Shown here: piece by piece, positions 1 to 8,267 of the stretch
Layout of the letters: the number at the start of each line of letters is the position of its first letter
Position numbering within the stretch: position 1 is the stretch's first letter
From: GAS188 sp963794475
GTDB lineage: Bacteria > Pseudomonadota > Alphaproteobacteria > Rhizobiales > Beijerinckiaceae
Length of the DNA stretch: 64,000 bases
Direction of reading: 5' to 3'
NCBI GenBank assembly: GCA_963794475.1
Contig: CAWCDW010000003.1
Span: forward strand, 744,001 to 808,000
The notes under the pieces: model-generated
Database searches by the model: none
What the model was told of the DNA's origin: nothing
What the model saw: the letters and a program-made list of their open reading frames with translations, nothing else
Program-made: the position numbers and the translations under genes

Positions 1-1101
1 CTTGCCGCTCGGGAATTCGATCTCGTCGACCTGCGGCTTGACGTTGTGCCATTTGAAGTTCTTCAGCCCCGCGACCTGAATCTCATTGTCGAAATGGCCG
101 ATATTGCAGACGATGGCGCGGTCCTTCATCGCGCGCATGTGATCGATGGTGAGCACGTCCTTGTTCCCCGTCGCGGTGACGAAGATATCGGCGCGCGGTG
201 CCGCATCCTCCATCGTCGTGACCTCGTAGCCCTCCATCGCGGCCTGGAGCGCACAGATGGGATCGATCTCCGAAACCATGACGCGGCATCCTGCCTGACG
301 CAGCGAGGCGGCCGAACCCTTGCCGACATCGCCGAAGCCCGCGACCATCGCGACCTTGCCGGCCATCATCACATCGGTCCCGCGCCTGATGCCATCGACA
401 AGCGACTCGCGGCAGCCATAGAGATTGTCGAATTTCGACTTGGTGACCGCGTCATTGACGTTGATCGCCGGGAAAAGGAGCCGCCCTTCCTTCTCCATGA
501 CGTAAAGGCGGTGCACGCCCGTCGTCGTCTCCTCGGAGACGCCCTTGATCGATGAAGCGAGCTTGCCGAACCATCCCGGCTTCTCGGTGAGCGTCCGCTT
601 GATCAGCGCGAACAGGATTTCCTCTTCCTCGGAGCCGGGCTTCTCGAGGAAAGCGGTGTCGCCCTTCTCGGCGCGCACGCCAAGATGCACGAGAAGCGTC
701 GCGTCGCCGCCGTCATCGAGAATGAGGTTCGGCGTGCCCCCGTCACCCCATTCCAGGACCTTGCGCGTGTACTCCCAATAATCCTTGAGCGTCTCGCCTT
801 TGACCGCGAAGACCGGAATGCCGCCCGCCGCGATCGCGGCCGCCGCATGGTCCTGCGTCGAATAGATGTTGCACGAGGCCCAGCGGATATCAGCGCCGAG
901 CGCCTTCAGCGTCTCGATGAGCACGGCCGTCTGGATCGTCATATGCAGCGAGCCGGCGATGCGTGCCCCTTTGAGGGGCTGTTTCGGCCCATATTCCTCA
1001 CGCACGGCCATGAGACCGGGCATCTCGGTCTCCGCGATCGCGATCTCCTTGCGCCCGAAACCGGCTTGCGTGATGTCCTTGACGACGTAGTCCTTGCTCA
1101 T
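1..1101 (-). CDS. ahcY: adenosylhomocysteinase (S-adenosyl-L-homocysteine hydrolase), 3'-truncated by window edge
   Basis: Cytosolic NAD-dependent enzyme that splits S-adenosylhomocysteine into adenosine and homocysteine, closing the methyl cycle. The frame starts at an ATG at 1101 (MSKDYVVKDITQAGFGRKEI) and runs off the left edge after 367 codons; the family is about 465 residues, so roughly the last 100 residues are missing. Visible hallmarks are the substrate-binding segment SLHMTIQTAVLIETL, the NIYSTQDHAAAA stretch, the Rossmann motif GFGDVGKGSA of the NAD site, and VCNIGHFDNEIQ near the cut. No frame break is seen. An AT-rich imperfect palindrome about 100 bases upstream may be its operator. 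Confidence 0.95.
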   Translation of the reverse strand, partial: MSKDYVVKDITQAGFGRKEIAIAETEMPGLMAVREEYGPKQPLKGARIAGSLHMTIQTAVLIETLKALGADIRWASCNIYSTQDHAAAAIAAGGIPVFAVKGETLKDYWEYTRKVLEWGDGGTPNLILDDGGDATLLVHLGVRAEKGDTAFLEKPGSEEEEILFALIKRTLTEKPGWFGKLASSIKGVSEETTTGVHRLYVMEKEGRLLFPAINVNDAVTKSKFDNLYGCRESLVDGIRRGTDVMMAGKVAMVAGFGDVGKGSAASLRQAGCRVMVSEIDPICALQAAMEGYEVTTMEDAAPRADIFVTATGNKDVLTIDHMRAMKDRAIVCNIGHFDNEIQVAGLKNFKWHNVKPQVDEIEFPSGK

Positions 1102-1196
1102 GGCGGCTCCGAATGAAAGGTGTCGCGGCTTGTCGATCACGCCCGCCGCAAGGCTGCGGCCGGCATGTAACAGCAAACCTTCGAAGACGCAATCAA

Positions 1197-1217
1197 GATA
1201 TAAGCATTTCTTTATGC
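1197..1217 (-). promoter_or_regulatory. AT-rich imperfect palindrome upstream of ahcY (candidate operator)
   Basis: In an otherwise GC-rich upstream region, 1200-1215 reads ATAAGCATTTCTTTAT, an imperfect inverted repeat with flanking GATATA. AT-rich palindromes upstream of ahcY and met genes in proteobacteria can be sites for ArsR-family SAH-responsive regulators. The assignment rests on position and composition only; it could equally be part of the promoter. Confidence 0.3.
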
Positions 1218-1596
1218 CGATCTTTGGCAAGACGCCAGAAGGCAAGGAGTGAAGAGGGAATTGCAAGTAGCCAGGGGCGCGGAGCGGGGTCGCTAGCTCG
1301 TCGAGAGCGATTCGTAGCGCGACTTTTCATAAGCTGCCCCCTCGCTCGCTCGAATTTATCTCTTTCGTGAGAGCTCAACCCGTGGCGGGTCCCAGCCTTG
1401 GAGTTCGAGCGGCTAATTAGGATCGCATGTGGGACTCTCTTATTTTTTATGACGACCGTATTCACCGACATTATTGTAATATGTTGATAAATAACAATAT
1501 TTCGTGAAAACCTTCCCATTTACGAGAAGGCGATGTTGATTATTTCATTGGCGCCTGCTTCGATGAAATCGCAATTTAGAGGACGGGAGCGAGATA
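1218..1596. other. intergenic region with no recognised gene
   Basis: No frame here looks like a known protein. Bases 1435-1510 are unusually AT-rich for this genome (runs such as TTATTTTTTATG and AACAATATTTCG), which fits a promoter zone for the SRPBCC gene starting at 1597. No hairpin followed by a T-run was recognised. Confidence 0.5.
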
Positions 1597-1983
1597 ATGA
1601 CGAATAAGATACGCCAGGAAGTGACGTTCGCAACGAGCTCGCAGCGCGTTTACGAGACCCTCACCGATGCCAAGCAATTCAGCGCGTTCAGCGGGGAACC
1701 GGCCGAGATCGACGCCAAGGCGGGCGGTGCCTTCTCCTGTTTCGGTGGGATGATCACAGGGCGAAATGTCGAGTTGAAACCCGGCCAGCGCATTGTGCAA
1801 GCCTGGCGCGCCGGAAATTGGCCGGAGGGCGTCTATTCGATCGTCAAATTCGAGCTCAAGGCGAAGGGTGCCTCGTCGCAGCTCACCCTCGAGCATACAG
1901 GCTTCCCGGAAGACATGGCTCCGCATCTGGAAGGCGGTTGGAAGAACAAGTACCTGGGGCCGCTAAAAAAATATTTGGATTGA
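1597..1983 (+). CDS. SRPBCC / Aha1-like START-domain protein
   Basis: Small 128-residue protein of the AHSA1/SRPBCC helix-grip fold, which binds hydrophobic ligands or acts in stress responses. The order of features is typical: N-terminal strand (IRQEVTFATSSQRVYETLTDAKQFSAFSG), the GGAFSCFGGMITGRNVEL turn, the conserved PGQRIVQAWRAGNWP strand, a LTLEHTGFP segment, and a C-terminal helix (GGWKNKYLGPLKKYLD). No ligand or partner is evident from the neighbours; the gene stands alone between ahcY and a LutA-like gene. Family is sure, function unknown. Confidence 0.85.
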   Translation: MTNKIRQEVTFATSSQRVYETLTDAKQFSAFSGEPAEIDAKAGGAFSCFGGMITGRNVELKPGQRIVQAWRAGNWPEGVYSIVKFELKAKGASSQLTLEHTGFPEDMAPHLEGGWKNKYLGPLKKYLD

Positions 1984-2150
1984 CGCAAGACCGCGGCGGC
2001 GCGCGGGCTCACTCGATAGCAACCGACACCTGTCTCTACGGCAAAGCGGGAAGACGCGGTACCGCCACGGGCACCGCTTTGCAGGTTGCGCCCGACATGG
2101 TTCAATGAGCGTCCCCGCGGAACGCCGCGCCGCAAGTTCAAGGTTCCTTC

Positions 2151-2933
2151 GTGCCGCCAGATTCTCCACCCCAAAAGCCGCGTATCGGCCTTTTCGTCAC
2201 TTGCCTCGTCGACCTCATCCGTCCCTCGATCGGCTTTGCGGCCGTCAAGCTCCTCGAGGAGGCCGGTTGCGTCGTCGAGGTGCCGAGCCAGACTTGCTGC
2301 GGACAACCCGCCTATAATTCAGGTGACCGCGTGACGGCGCGCGCCATCGCGAGCCAGGTGATCGCGGCTTTCGGCGGCTTCGACTACGTGGTCGCGCCGT
2401 CGGGTTCTTGCGCCGGCATGATCCGGGCGCACTTCCCCGAGCTCTTCGCCGACGACCCCAATCTCGTGGGTCCCGCGCGCGCGCTCGCCGAGAAGACCTA
2501 TGAGCTCGTCTCTTTCCTGGTCGATGTGATGAAGATCGAGCGCGTGAAGGCGCGCTTCGATGGCCAGGTGACCTATCACGATTCCTGTTCGGGCTTGCGC
2601 GAGCTCGGCATCCGCGCACAGCCCCGCAAGCTCCTTGCCGCGATGGACGGGCTCGAGCTCACCGAATTGGTGGATGCGGATGTCTGTTGCGGCTTCGGCG
2701 GGACCTTCGCGGTGAAATACGGCGATATCTCCAACGCCATCGTCACCGAGAAGGCGCGCAAGGTGAAGGCGAGCGGCGCGCCGACCTTGCTCGCCGGCGA
2801 TCTCGGCTGTCTCATGAACATGGCCGGCAAGCTCTCGCGCGAGGGCGACAAGGTCGCGGTTCGCCATGTGGCGGAGGTGCTCGCCGGCATGACGGCGGAG
2901 CCGCCGATCGGCGCGCCCGCGCCGAAAGGCTAG
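2151..2933 (+). CDS. lutA: LutA/GlcF-like (Fe-S)-binding CCG-domain oxidoreductase subunit
   Basis: 260-residue cytosolic protein of the LutA/YkgE family, which together with LutB and LutC oxidises L-lactate. Starts at GTG 2151. It has the two cysteine-rich CCG repeats of the family: N-terminal TCLVD...SQTCCGQPAYNSG...GSCAGMIR, and C-terminal YHDSCSGLRELG...DVCCGFGGTFAVKYGDIS...GDLGCLMNM. Length matches LutA. LutB and LutC are not adjacent in this window, so this is an orphan subunit or its partners lie elsewhere; lactate is therefore an inference from family only. Confidence 0.85.
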   Translation: MPPDSPPQKPRIGLFVTCLVDLIRPSIGFAAVKLLEEAGCVVEVPSQTCCGQPAYNSGDRVTARAIASQVIAAFGGFDYVVAPSGSCAGMIRAHFPELFADDPNLVGPARALAEKTYELVSFLVDVMKIERVKARFDGQVTYHDSCSGLRELGIRAQPRKLLAAMDGLELTELVDADVCCGFGGTFAVKYGDISNAIVTEKARKVKASGAPTLLAGDLGCLMNMAGKLSREGDKVAVRHVAEVLAGMTAEPPIGAPAPKG

Positions 2934-3068
2934 GCGCATTCACTGGGCGTCGGCGCCCCCCAACCGAAGCGACCTGCTTCCCCAAAGGCGGGATTGATGT
3001 GCTCGACGCCTGCGCAGAAGGACGTGTACGCTTGATACGCGACGCAACCAAAAGGGAGCCAAATTTGA

Positions 3069-3386
3069 CAGCTTGGACTGCTCGATGGCTGCATCGCCAA
3101 CCCCGGAATCGATGCCGAGCCCGCCTGGGCGCTGTTCGAGTTCAACATTTATCTCTGGCAGGCTCGGCCGCGGCTGGAGGCCGGACACACATTCTCGCGC
3201 AACATGATCGGAGCGCAGAGGTACGTTTTAAGGCACGTTGCGGACGAGCGTTACCCCCACGGGCATGAATACCTCAATCCACGGTGTCTGGGAGATGGAC
3301 CCGGAGCACTGATGGACATGAGCTTGCATGGGCTTTGGTCGGATCGCGCGCCAACTTGGGTATCCTGTCGCCGGGGACGGCTATGA
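3069..3386 (+). pseudogene. possible decayed coding remnant
   Basis: The 686-base stretch 2934-3619 has no convincing gene. Within it one frame is open from 3069 to a stop at 3384-3386 and reads with a protein-like composition (for example DAEPAWALFEFNIYLWQARP and FSRNMIGAQRYVLRHVADERY), but the upstream end is a stop codon with no good start or ribosome site; the first ATG in frame is at 3204. The reading is weak and no family was recognised. It may be the 3' part of a lost gene or chance. Confidence 0.25.
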
Positions 3387-3619
3387 CCAGACGCGCCCGA
3401 GACAACTCGGCTCCGCCGATTGCTTTCTAGGCCACGCATCCGCGCAGAGGTGCTGATCCACGACAGTCACTACACGCTCTTCGGCGCACGGCGGCCCTTC
3501 TCGCCGCAAGGACGCCTCACGGCCCCAAATGACGTTGGGGCGGGGCATCTGTTGCCAGAGAGAGAAGAGCGAGGACGCGAGGCCCCTAGACGCCGGGCGA
3601 AACGCAAACCCGATTCGGC

Positions 3620-4703
3620 CTACCTTCCGGCGGCGGCCCGGCGCAGCCGGTCGTTGATGGCTTCGCCGAGTTGCCTCTCCGGAATCGGCGAAACCGCGAT
3701 GCGCGGCGATCTCCGGCCCGCGAGCCTGGCGTCGAGCTTGCGCAAATGCCCGAAAAGATTGGCCGCGGCTTCGGTGAGGTCACCCGTCTCGCTCAAGTTG
3801 AGGACGGCGGCCGCGCGCTCGACCCCGACCGGCCGAAATTCGCCGAAGAGCAGGGCGGCCTCGCGAGGCTCGATCTCGCGCGCCTCGAGCCGCACCTTCG
3901 CGCGCGGCGCATAATGGGAAGCGAGGAGGCCGGGCGAAAGGGGCCGAAGATCGTCTTCCCCGATCGACGGCTGCTTTCCCCGCTCGCGGGCGCCGCTCGG
4001 TGAACCCTTGGTCGGGCGCTTCCTGTCGCCACCGAGCTCGCCGACCACGCGCTCGATCGCCTCGCGCGGGATGCCGCCAGCGCGCAACAGGATCGGGCTT
4101 GCCGAAAGGCAGGCAATGATCGTCGAATTCGAGCCCGATCGTCGTCGGGCCGCCATCGACCACCGCGTCGATGCGCCCATCGAGATCCTCCATCACATGG
4201 GAAGCCTGCGTCGGGCTGACATGGCCGGAGCGATTGGCCGAAGGCGCGGCGATCGGCCTTCCCACCCTCTCGAGAAGCTGCCGGGCCAAGGGATGCGCCG
4301 GCACGCGCAGCGCCACGCTGTCGAGCCCGGCGCGCGCGAGGTCGCAGACGCTGCCCTGCGGGGCGAACGGGACGACGAGGGTCAAGGCGCCGGGCCAGAA
4401 GGCACGGGCAAGCTCGCGCGCGGTCGCGTTGAAGCTTCCCTGCTTCAAGGCGGCGTCGAGATCGGGAAGGTGAGCGATCAGTGGGTTGAACGAGGGCCTG
4501 CGTTTCGCCGCATAAAGCGCCGCCACGGCGCTGGAGTTCGTGGCGTCGGCGCCGAGCCCATAGACCGTCTCGGTCGGAAAGGCGACGAGACGGCCCGCGC
4601 GCAAGAGAAGAGCGGCCTCGTTGATCCCGGCCGCGCCGGAAGGCAAAAGCCGCGTTTCGCGATGGCTGCGCCCGGCGCGGCGGATTGACGAGGATTGCTG
4701 CAT
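3620..4703 (-). pseudogene. L-threonylcarbamoyladenylate synthase (Sua5/YrdC/YwlC family) with one-base frameshift
   Basis: Sua5-type enzyme that makes threonylcarbamoyl-AMP from threonine, bicarbonate and ATP for the universal t6A37 tRNA modification. The N-terminal YrdC domain is intact (VAFPTETVYGLGADA, KRRPSFNPLI, FWPGALTLVV, SVALRVPAHPLA, IAAPSANRSGHVSPTQA), but at about 4126-4129 the frame slips: the family sequence continues as STIIACLSASPILLRAGGIP in the neighbouring frame and goes on through the Sua5 C-terminal domain (SPGLLASHYAPRAKVRLE) to the stop at 3620. Removing one base in the AATT run restores a single frame of about 360 codons. Since t6A synthesis is usually essential, a sequencing error is more likely than a true pseudogene. 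Confidence 0.85.
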
Positions 4704-4830
4704 CGCTCAACTATCGGTTCACGAAAAATATCGATGCCTCGCCTTCTGCCGGCATCGATCATCGCCTTCCGCTCCGCTCGCTTGTCTTGTCAAGGGAGGG
4801 GGCCTCATCCTCGGGGAAGGGCCAGGTGAC

Positions 4831-6630
4831 ATGACTTCGACCTATCGTGCTCCCGTCGCCGACATGTTGTTCACGCTGCGCCATGTCGCGGGCCTCGACC
4901 GCCTGATCGCGGACGGCCTCGCGCCCGGGCTCGACGAGGACATGAGCCCGGCCATCCTCGAGGAGGCGGCGAAATTCGCCGCCGAACGCCTCGCACCGCT
5001 CAATCGCATCGGCGATCAGCGCGGAACGAGCTTCAAGGACGGCGTGGTCACGACCGCGCCGGGCTTTCGCGACGCCTATCGGGATTGGGCCGCCGCCGGA
5101 TGGAATGCGCTTCCGGGCCCCGCCGCATTCGGCGGCCAAGACCTGCCGACGCTTATTGCGACGGCTTGCGGGGAGATGTGGAACTCCGCCTGCATGGCGT
5201 TCAGCCTCGGCCCGCTCCTTACCTTCGGCGCGATGGAGGCCCTCCACGCGCATGGCTCGGACGCGCTCAAGGAAATCTATCTTCCAAAGCTCGTTTCGGG
5301 CGAGTGGATGGGCACGATGAACCTCACCGAGCCGCAGGCAGGGTCCGACCTTTCGACCTTGCGCACCCGCGCCGAGCGGGCGGGTGACGGCACTTACAAA
5401 ATCACCGGCCAGAAGATCTTCATCACTTATGGGGATCATGATCTCACCGAGAACATCGTCCACCTCGTGCTGGCGCGCTTGGCCGATGCGCCGCCCGGCA
5501 CGCGCGGCATCTCGCTCTTCCTCGTGCCGAAGTTCCTCGTCGAAGCGGATGGCTCGATCGGCGAGGCGAACGACCTGCGCTGCCACTCGATCGAGCACAA
5601 GCTCGGCATCCACGCTTCGCCCACCTGCACCATGGTGTATGGCGACAAGGGCGGAGCGACGGGTTTCCTGATCGGGGAGGAGAATCGCGGGCTTGCCTGC
5701 ATGTTCACCATGATGAACAACGCGCGCCTCAACGTCGCGGCGCAAGGCGTCGCGATCGCCGAGCGCGCGACGCAGCAGGCGGTCGCCTACGCGCTCGAGC
5801 GGCGCCAGGGCCGCGCTCCCGGCGCCAAGGAACAGGGTATGAGCCCGATCGCCGAGCAGCCGGATGTGCAACGCATGCTGCTCACCATGCGCGGGCTCAC
5901 CCAGGCGGCGCGCGCCTTGTGTTACCTCACCGCGGAGGCGATCGATCGCGCCCGGCGCGCCGAAGCGCCCGAGGCGCGCGCCGCGGCTTTCGAGCGCGCC
6001 TCACTGTTGACGCCGGTCGCCAAGGCCTTCTCCACCGACATCGGCGTCGAGGTCGCCTCGCTCGGCGTGCAGGTGCATGGCGGCATGGGGTTCATCGAGG
6101 AGACCGGCGCCGCGCAGCATTTGCGCGACGCGCGCATCGCGCCGATTTACGAGGGCACGAACGGCATCCAGGCGATCGACCTCGTTACGCGCAAATTGCC
6201 GCTTTCGGAAGGCCAGGCGGTGGCCTCGCTCGTCGCCGGCATGCGCGCCACGGCCCAAAAGCTCGTCGGCATCAACAACCCGGCATTCGGACAGATGGCG
6301 GCGCGCTTGCGAGACGCCGTCGAGGCGCTCGATCGGGCGACGCAATACATGCTCGGCGCCGTGCGCGACGCACCGCGGGAAGCGCTTGCCGGCGCCTCGC
6401 CCTATCTTCGCCTCTTCGGCCTTGCGCAAGGGACGGCTTCGCTCGCCGAGGTCGCGCTTGCCGCTCATGCGCAAGCCCGGGACGGCGATTCCAATCCGGC
6501 GCATGCGGGCCGCATCGGCCTTGCGCGCTTCTTCGCCGAGAATATCGCGACCGGCGCAACCGGTCTCGAGGCCGCGATCACGGCGGGCGGCGCTTCGGTG
6601 CATGACGCCGCGTCGGCGCTCGCCTCTTGA
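4831..6630 (+). CDS. acyl-CoA dehydrogenase (DmdC / FadE-like long form)
   Basis: 599-residue FAD flavoprotein that introduces a double bond into an acyl-CoA thioester. The ATG at 4831 is chosen because homology begins there (MTSTYRAPVADMLFTLRHVAG); the frame is open further upstream without family similarity. Long-form features: N-terminal helical domain, FAD-binding MNLTEPQAGSDLSTLRT, TYKITGQKIFITYGDHD, the SIEHKLGIHASPTCTM segment, and the catalytic-base region IYEGTNGIQAIDLV at about residue 440, followed by the extra C-terminal domain seen in DmdC (3-methylmercaptopropionyl-CoA dehydrogenase) and related enzymes. It is first in an operon with an SDR (overlapping stop/start) and an enoyl-CoA hydratase. 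Exact substrate not determinable. Confidence 0.9.
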   Translation: MTSTYRAPVADMLFTLRHVAGLDRLIADGLAPGLDEDMSPAILEEAAKFAAERLAPLNRIGDQRGTSFKDGVVTTAPGFRDAYRDWAAAGWNALPGPAAFGGQDLPTLIATACGEMWNSACMAFSLGPLLTFGAMEALHAHGSDALKEIYLPKLVSGEWMGTMNLTEPQAGSDLSTLRTRAERAGDGTYKITGQKIFITYGDHDLTENIVHLVLARLADAPPGTRGISLFLVPKFLVEADGSIGEANDLRCHSIEHKLGIHASPTCTMVYGDKGGATGFLIGEENRGLACMFTMMNNARLNVAAQGVAIAERATQQAVAYALERRQGRAPGAKEQGMSPIAEQPDVQRMLLTMRGLTQAARALCYLTAEAIDRARRAEAPEARAAAFERASLLTPVAKAFSTDIGVEVASLGVQVHGGMGFIEETGAAQHLRDARIAPIYEGTNGIQAIDLVTRKLPLSEGQAVASLVAGMRATAQKLVGINNPAFGQMAARLRDAVEALDRATQYMLGAVRDAPREALAGASPYLRLFGLAQGTASLAEVALAAHAQARDGDSNPAHAGRIGLARFFAENIATGATGLEAAITAGGASVHDAASALAS

Positions 6631-7499
6631 GCCTCGCGGCGGGCCGTCCCCTCGGCGGCCGCACCGGCCTCGTCGCGGGCGGGTCGCGCGGTGTCGGGCG
6701 CGGCATCGCGCTCGCGCTCGGCGAAGCGGGCGCGCGGGTGATCGTCACCGGACGTTCCTCGGAAGCCGCCGCCGCGACCGACGGGCGCCCCGAAACCATC
6801 GAGGAGACGGCGCGCGAGGTGAGCGCGCGCGGCGGAGAGGGGTTGCTGTTTCGCTGCGACCACACGGTGCCCCGCGAGCTCGACGCCCTCACGGCTTATG
6901 TAAGGCGCGTGGCGCCACGGCTCGATCTTGCCGTGCTCAACGTCTTCGGCGGCAATGACGGCTTCGACGGCGAGCGCTACCCGGACGGCTCGACCTATGG
7001 GACGCCATTCTGGCGCAGGCCGGCGGCGCGGCTCGGGCAGCTCATCGAGACCGCCGTCTACGCCAACCTCCTTACCGCCCAGGCGCTCGCACCTTTCATG
7101 GTGGCGGCCCGCAGAGGCCTGATTGTCGTCACCACTTTCGATGCCGGCGGCGGCTATCTCGGGGATGCGTTTCATGATCTCGCCATGGCTTCGAGCGCCC
7201 GCCTTGCCTTCGTCATGGCGAAGGACCTCGCGCCTCATGGCGTGACCGCGCTTTCGCTTTCGCCGGGCCTCGTGCGCACCGAACGCGCCATCGCGGCGGG
7301 CCTCGGCGAAGAGGCGACGGAAAGCCCGCTTTACGCCGGGCGCGTCGTCGCGGCGCTCGCCGCGGACGAGGATGTGGCGCGCCTCAACGGGCAGGTGCTC
7401 CATGTCGCCGATCTCGCGCGCCATTATGGCGTGCGGGATTTGGATGGCTCGCAGCCACGCCGATACGAGCCTTTGAAGCCAGGGGAAAGCCTCACATGA
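6627..7499 (+). CDS. short-chain dehydrogenase/reductase-fold protein lacking the YxxxK catalytic pair
   Basis: 290-residue Rossmann protein starting at a TTG (6627) that overlaps the preceding stop codon. The nucleotide-binding motif is present (LVAGGSRGVGRGIALALGEAG) and so is the C-terminal SDR pattern (LAPHGVTALSLSPGLVRTE). At the active site the usual Tyr-x-x-x-Lys is absent: aligned to SDRs, HDLAM replaces YxxxK, and the upstream catalytic Ser position reads VVTTFDAGG. It may be a catalytically altered or scaffold SDR. Its tight coupling to the dehydrogenase before and the hydratase after (ATGA overlap) implies a role in the same acyl-CoA pathway. Confidence 0.8.
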   Translation: MSLAAGRPLGGRTGLVAGGSRGVGRGIALALGEAGARVIVTGRSSEAAAATDGRPETIEETAREVSARGGEGLLFRCDHTVPRELDALTAYVRRVAPRLDLAVLNVFGGNDGFDGERYPDGSTYGTPFWRRPAARLGQLIETAVYANLLTAQALAPFMVAARRGLIVVTTFDAGGGYLGDAFHDLAMASSARLAFVMAKDLAPHGVTALSLSPGLVRTERAIAAGLGEEATESPLYAGRVVAALAADEDVARLNGQVLHVADLARHYGVRDLDGSQPRRYEPLKPGESLT

Positions 7500-8251
7500 C
7501 GACGAACGATGTGACGATCGCGCGCGAGGACGGCGTTCTCGTGATCGCGATGACGCGGCCCGCGAAGAAGAACGCCTTGACGCTCGCCATGTATGAGACG
7601 ATGCGCGTCGCGTTGGAGGAGAGCGCGGAGGACGCGATGATCGGCGCCGTGCTGCTCACGGGTTCGGACGGCGTGTTCACGGCGGGCAACGACATCAACG
7701 ATTTTCTGTCGCGCCAGGGAGACCCTTCCGAGTCCGCGGGCTTGCGCTTCATCAAGCGGCTCGCCGCTTTCGAGAAACCGCTCGTCGCGGCGGTCGAAGG
7801 GCTCGCGATCGGCATCGGCACCACCATGCTGCTGCATTGCGACCTCGTTTATGCGAGCCCTTCGGCCTCGTTGAGGATTCCCTTCGTCGACCTCGGCCTT
7901 ACGCCCGAGGGCGGCTCATCGGTGCTCTTGCCGCGCCGTTGCGGCATGGCGCGCGCGAGCGAGCTCCTGCTCCTCGGCGAGGCGATCTCGGCCGAGCGCG
8001 CCGAAAGCTTCGGCCTCGTCAACGCGGTCGTGCCGGCGGGGGAGCTTCGCGCCCATGCGTTCGCGAAGGCGAAGGCGCTCGCCGGCAAGCCGAAAGAGGC
8101 GCTCGCCGCGTCACGCCGGATGTTGCGCGGCGAACCGAAGGAATTGCTCGCGACGATGGACGCGGAAGGGCGCGAATTCGCGAAGCGCCTCGCGATGCCC
8201 GAAGCACGCGCCGCTTTGCTCGCCTTCACGAGCAAGAAGCGCCAAGGCTGA
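7496..8251 (+). CDS. enoyl-CoA hydratase/isomerase (crotonase family)
   Basis: 251-residue crotonase-fold enzyme that hydrates or isomerises an enoyl-CoA. The ATG at 7496 overlaps the stop of the SDR gene by four bases. The CoA/oxyanion-hole signatures are present (RPAKKNALTLAMYETM, GVFTAGNDINDF, VEGLAIGIGTTMLLHCDL) and a single candidate catalytic glutamate lies in LGLTPEGGSSVLLPRRCG, as in PaaG/ECI-type enzymes. Third gene of the dehydrogenase-SDR-hydratase operon, so it probably acts on the enoyl-CoA made by the first enzyme. Hydratase versus isomerase cannot be decided. Confidence 0.88.
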   Translation: MTTNDVTIAREDGVLVIAMTRPAKKNALTLAMYETMRVALEESAEDAMIGAVLLTGSDGVFTAGNDINDFLSRQGDPSESAGLRFIKRLAAFEKPLVAAVEGLAIGIGTTMLLHCDLVYASPSASLRIPFVDLGLTPEGGSSVLLPRRCGMARASELLLLGEAISAERAESFGLVNAVVPAGELRAHAFAKAKALAGKPKEALAASRRMLRGEPKELLATMDAEGREFAKRLAMPEARAALLAFTSKKRQG

Positions 8252-8267
8252 AGCTGCCGGCCGCGCG

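Noticed and set aside
1102..1596. SAH or SAM riboswitch upstream of ahcY
   Set aside because: No recognisable pseudoknot or conserved core of these riboswitch classes could be seen by eye.
3204..3386. A 60-residue gene starting at ATG 3204
   Set aside because: The protein-like part of this frame extends upstream of the ATG without a start signal, so it is listed only as a possible remnant.
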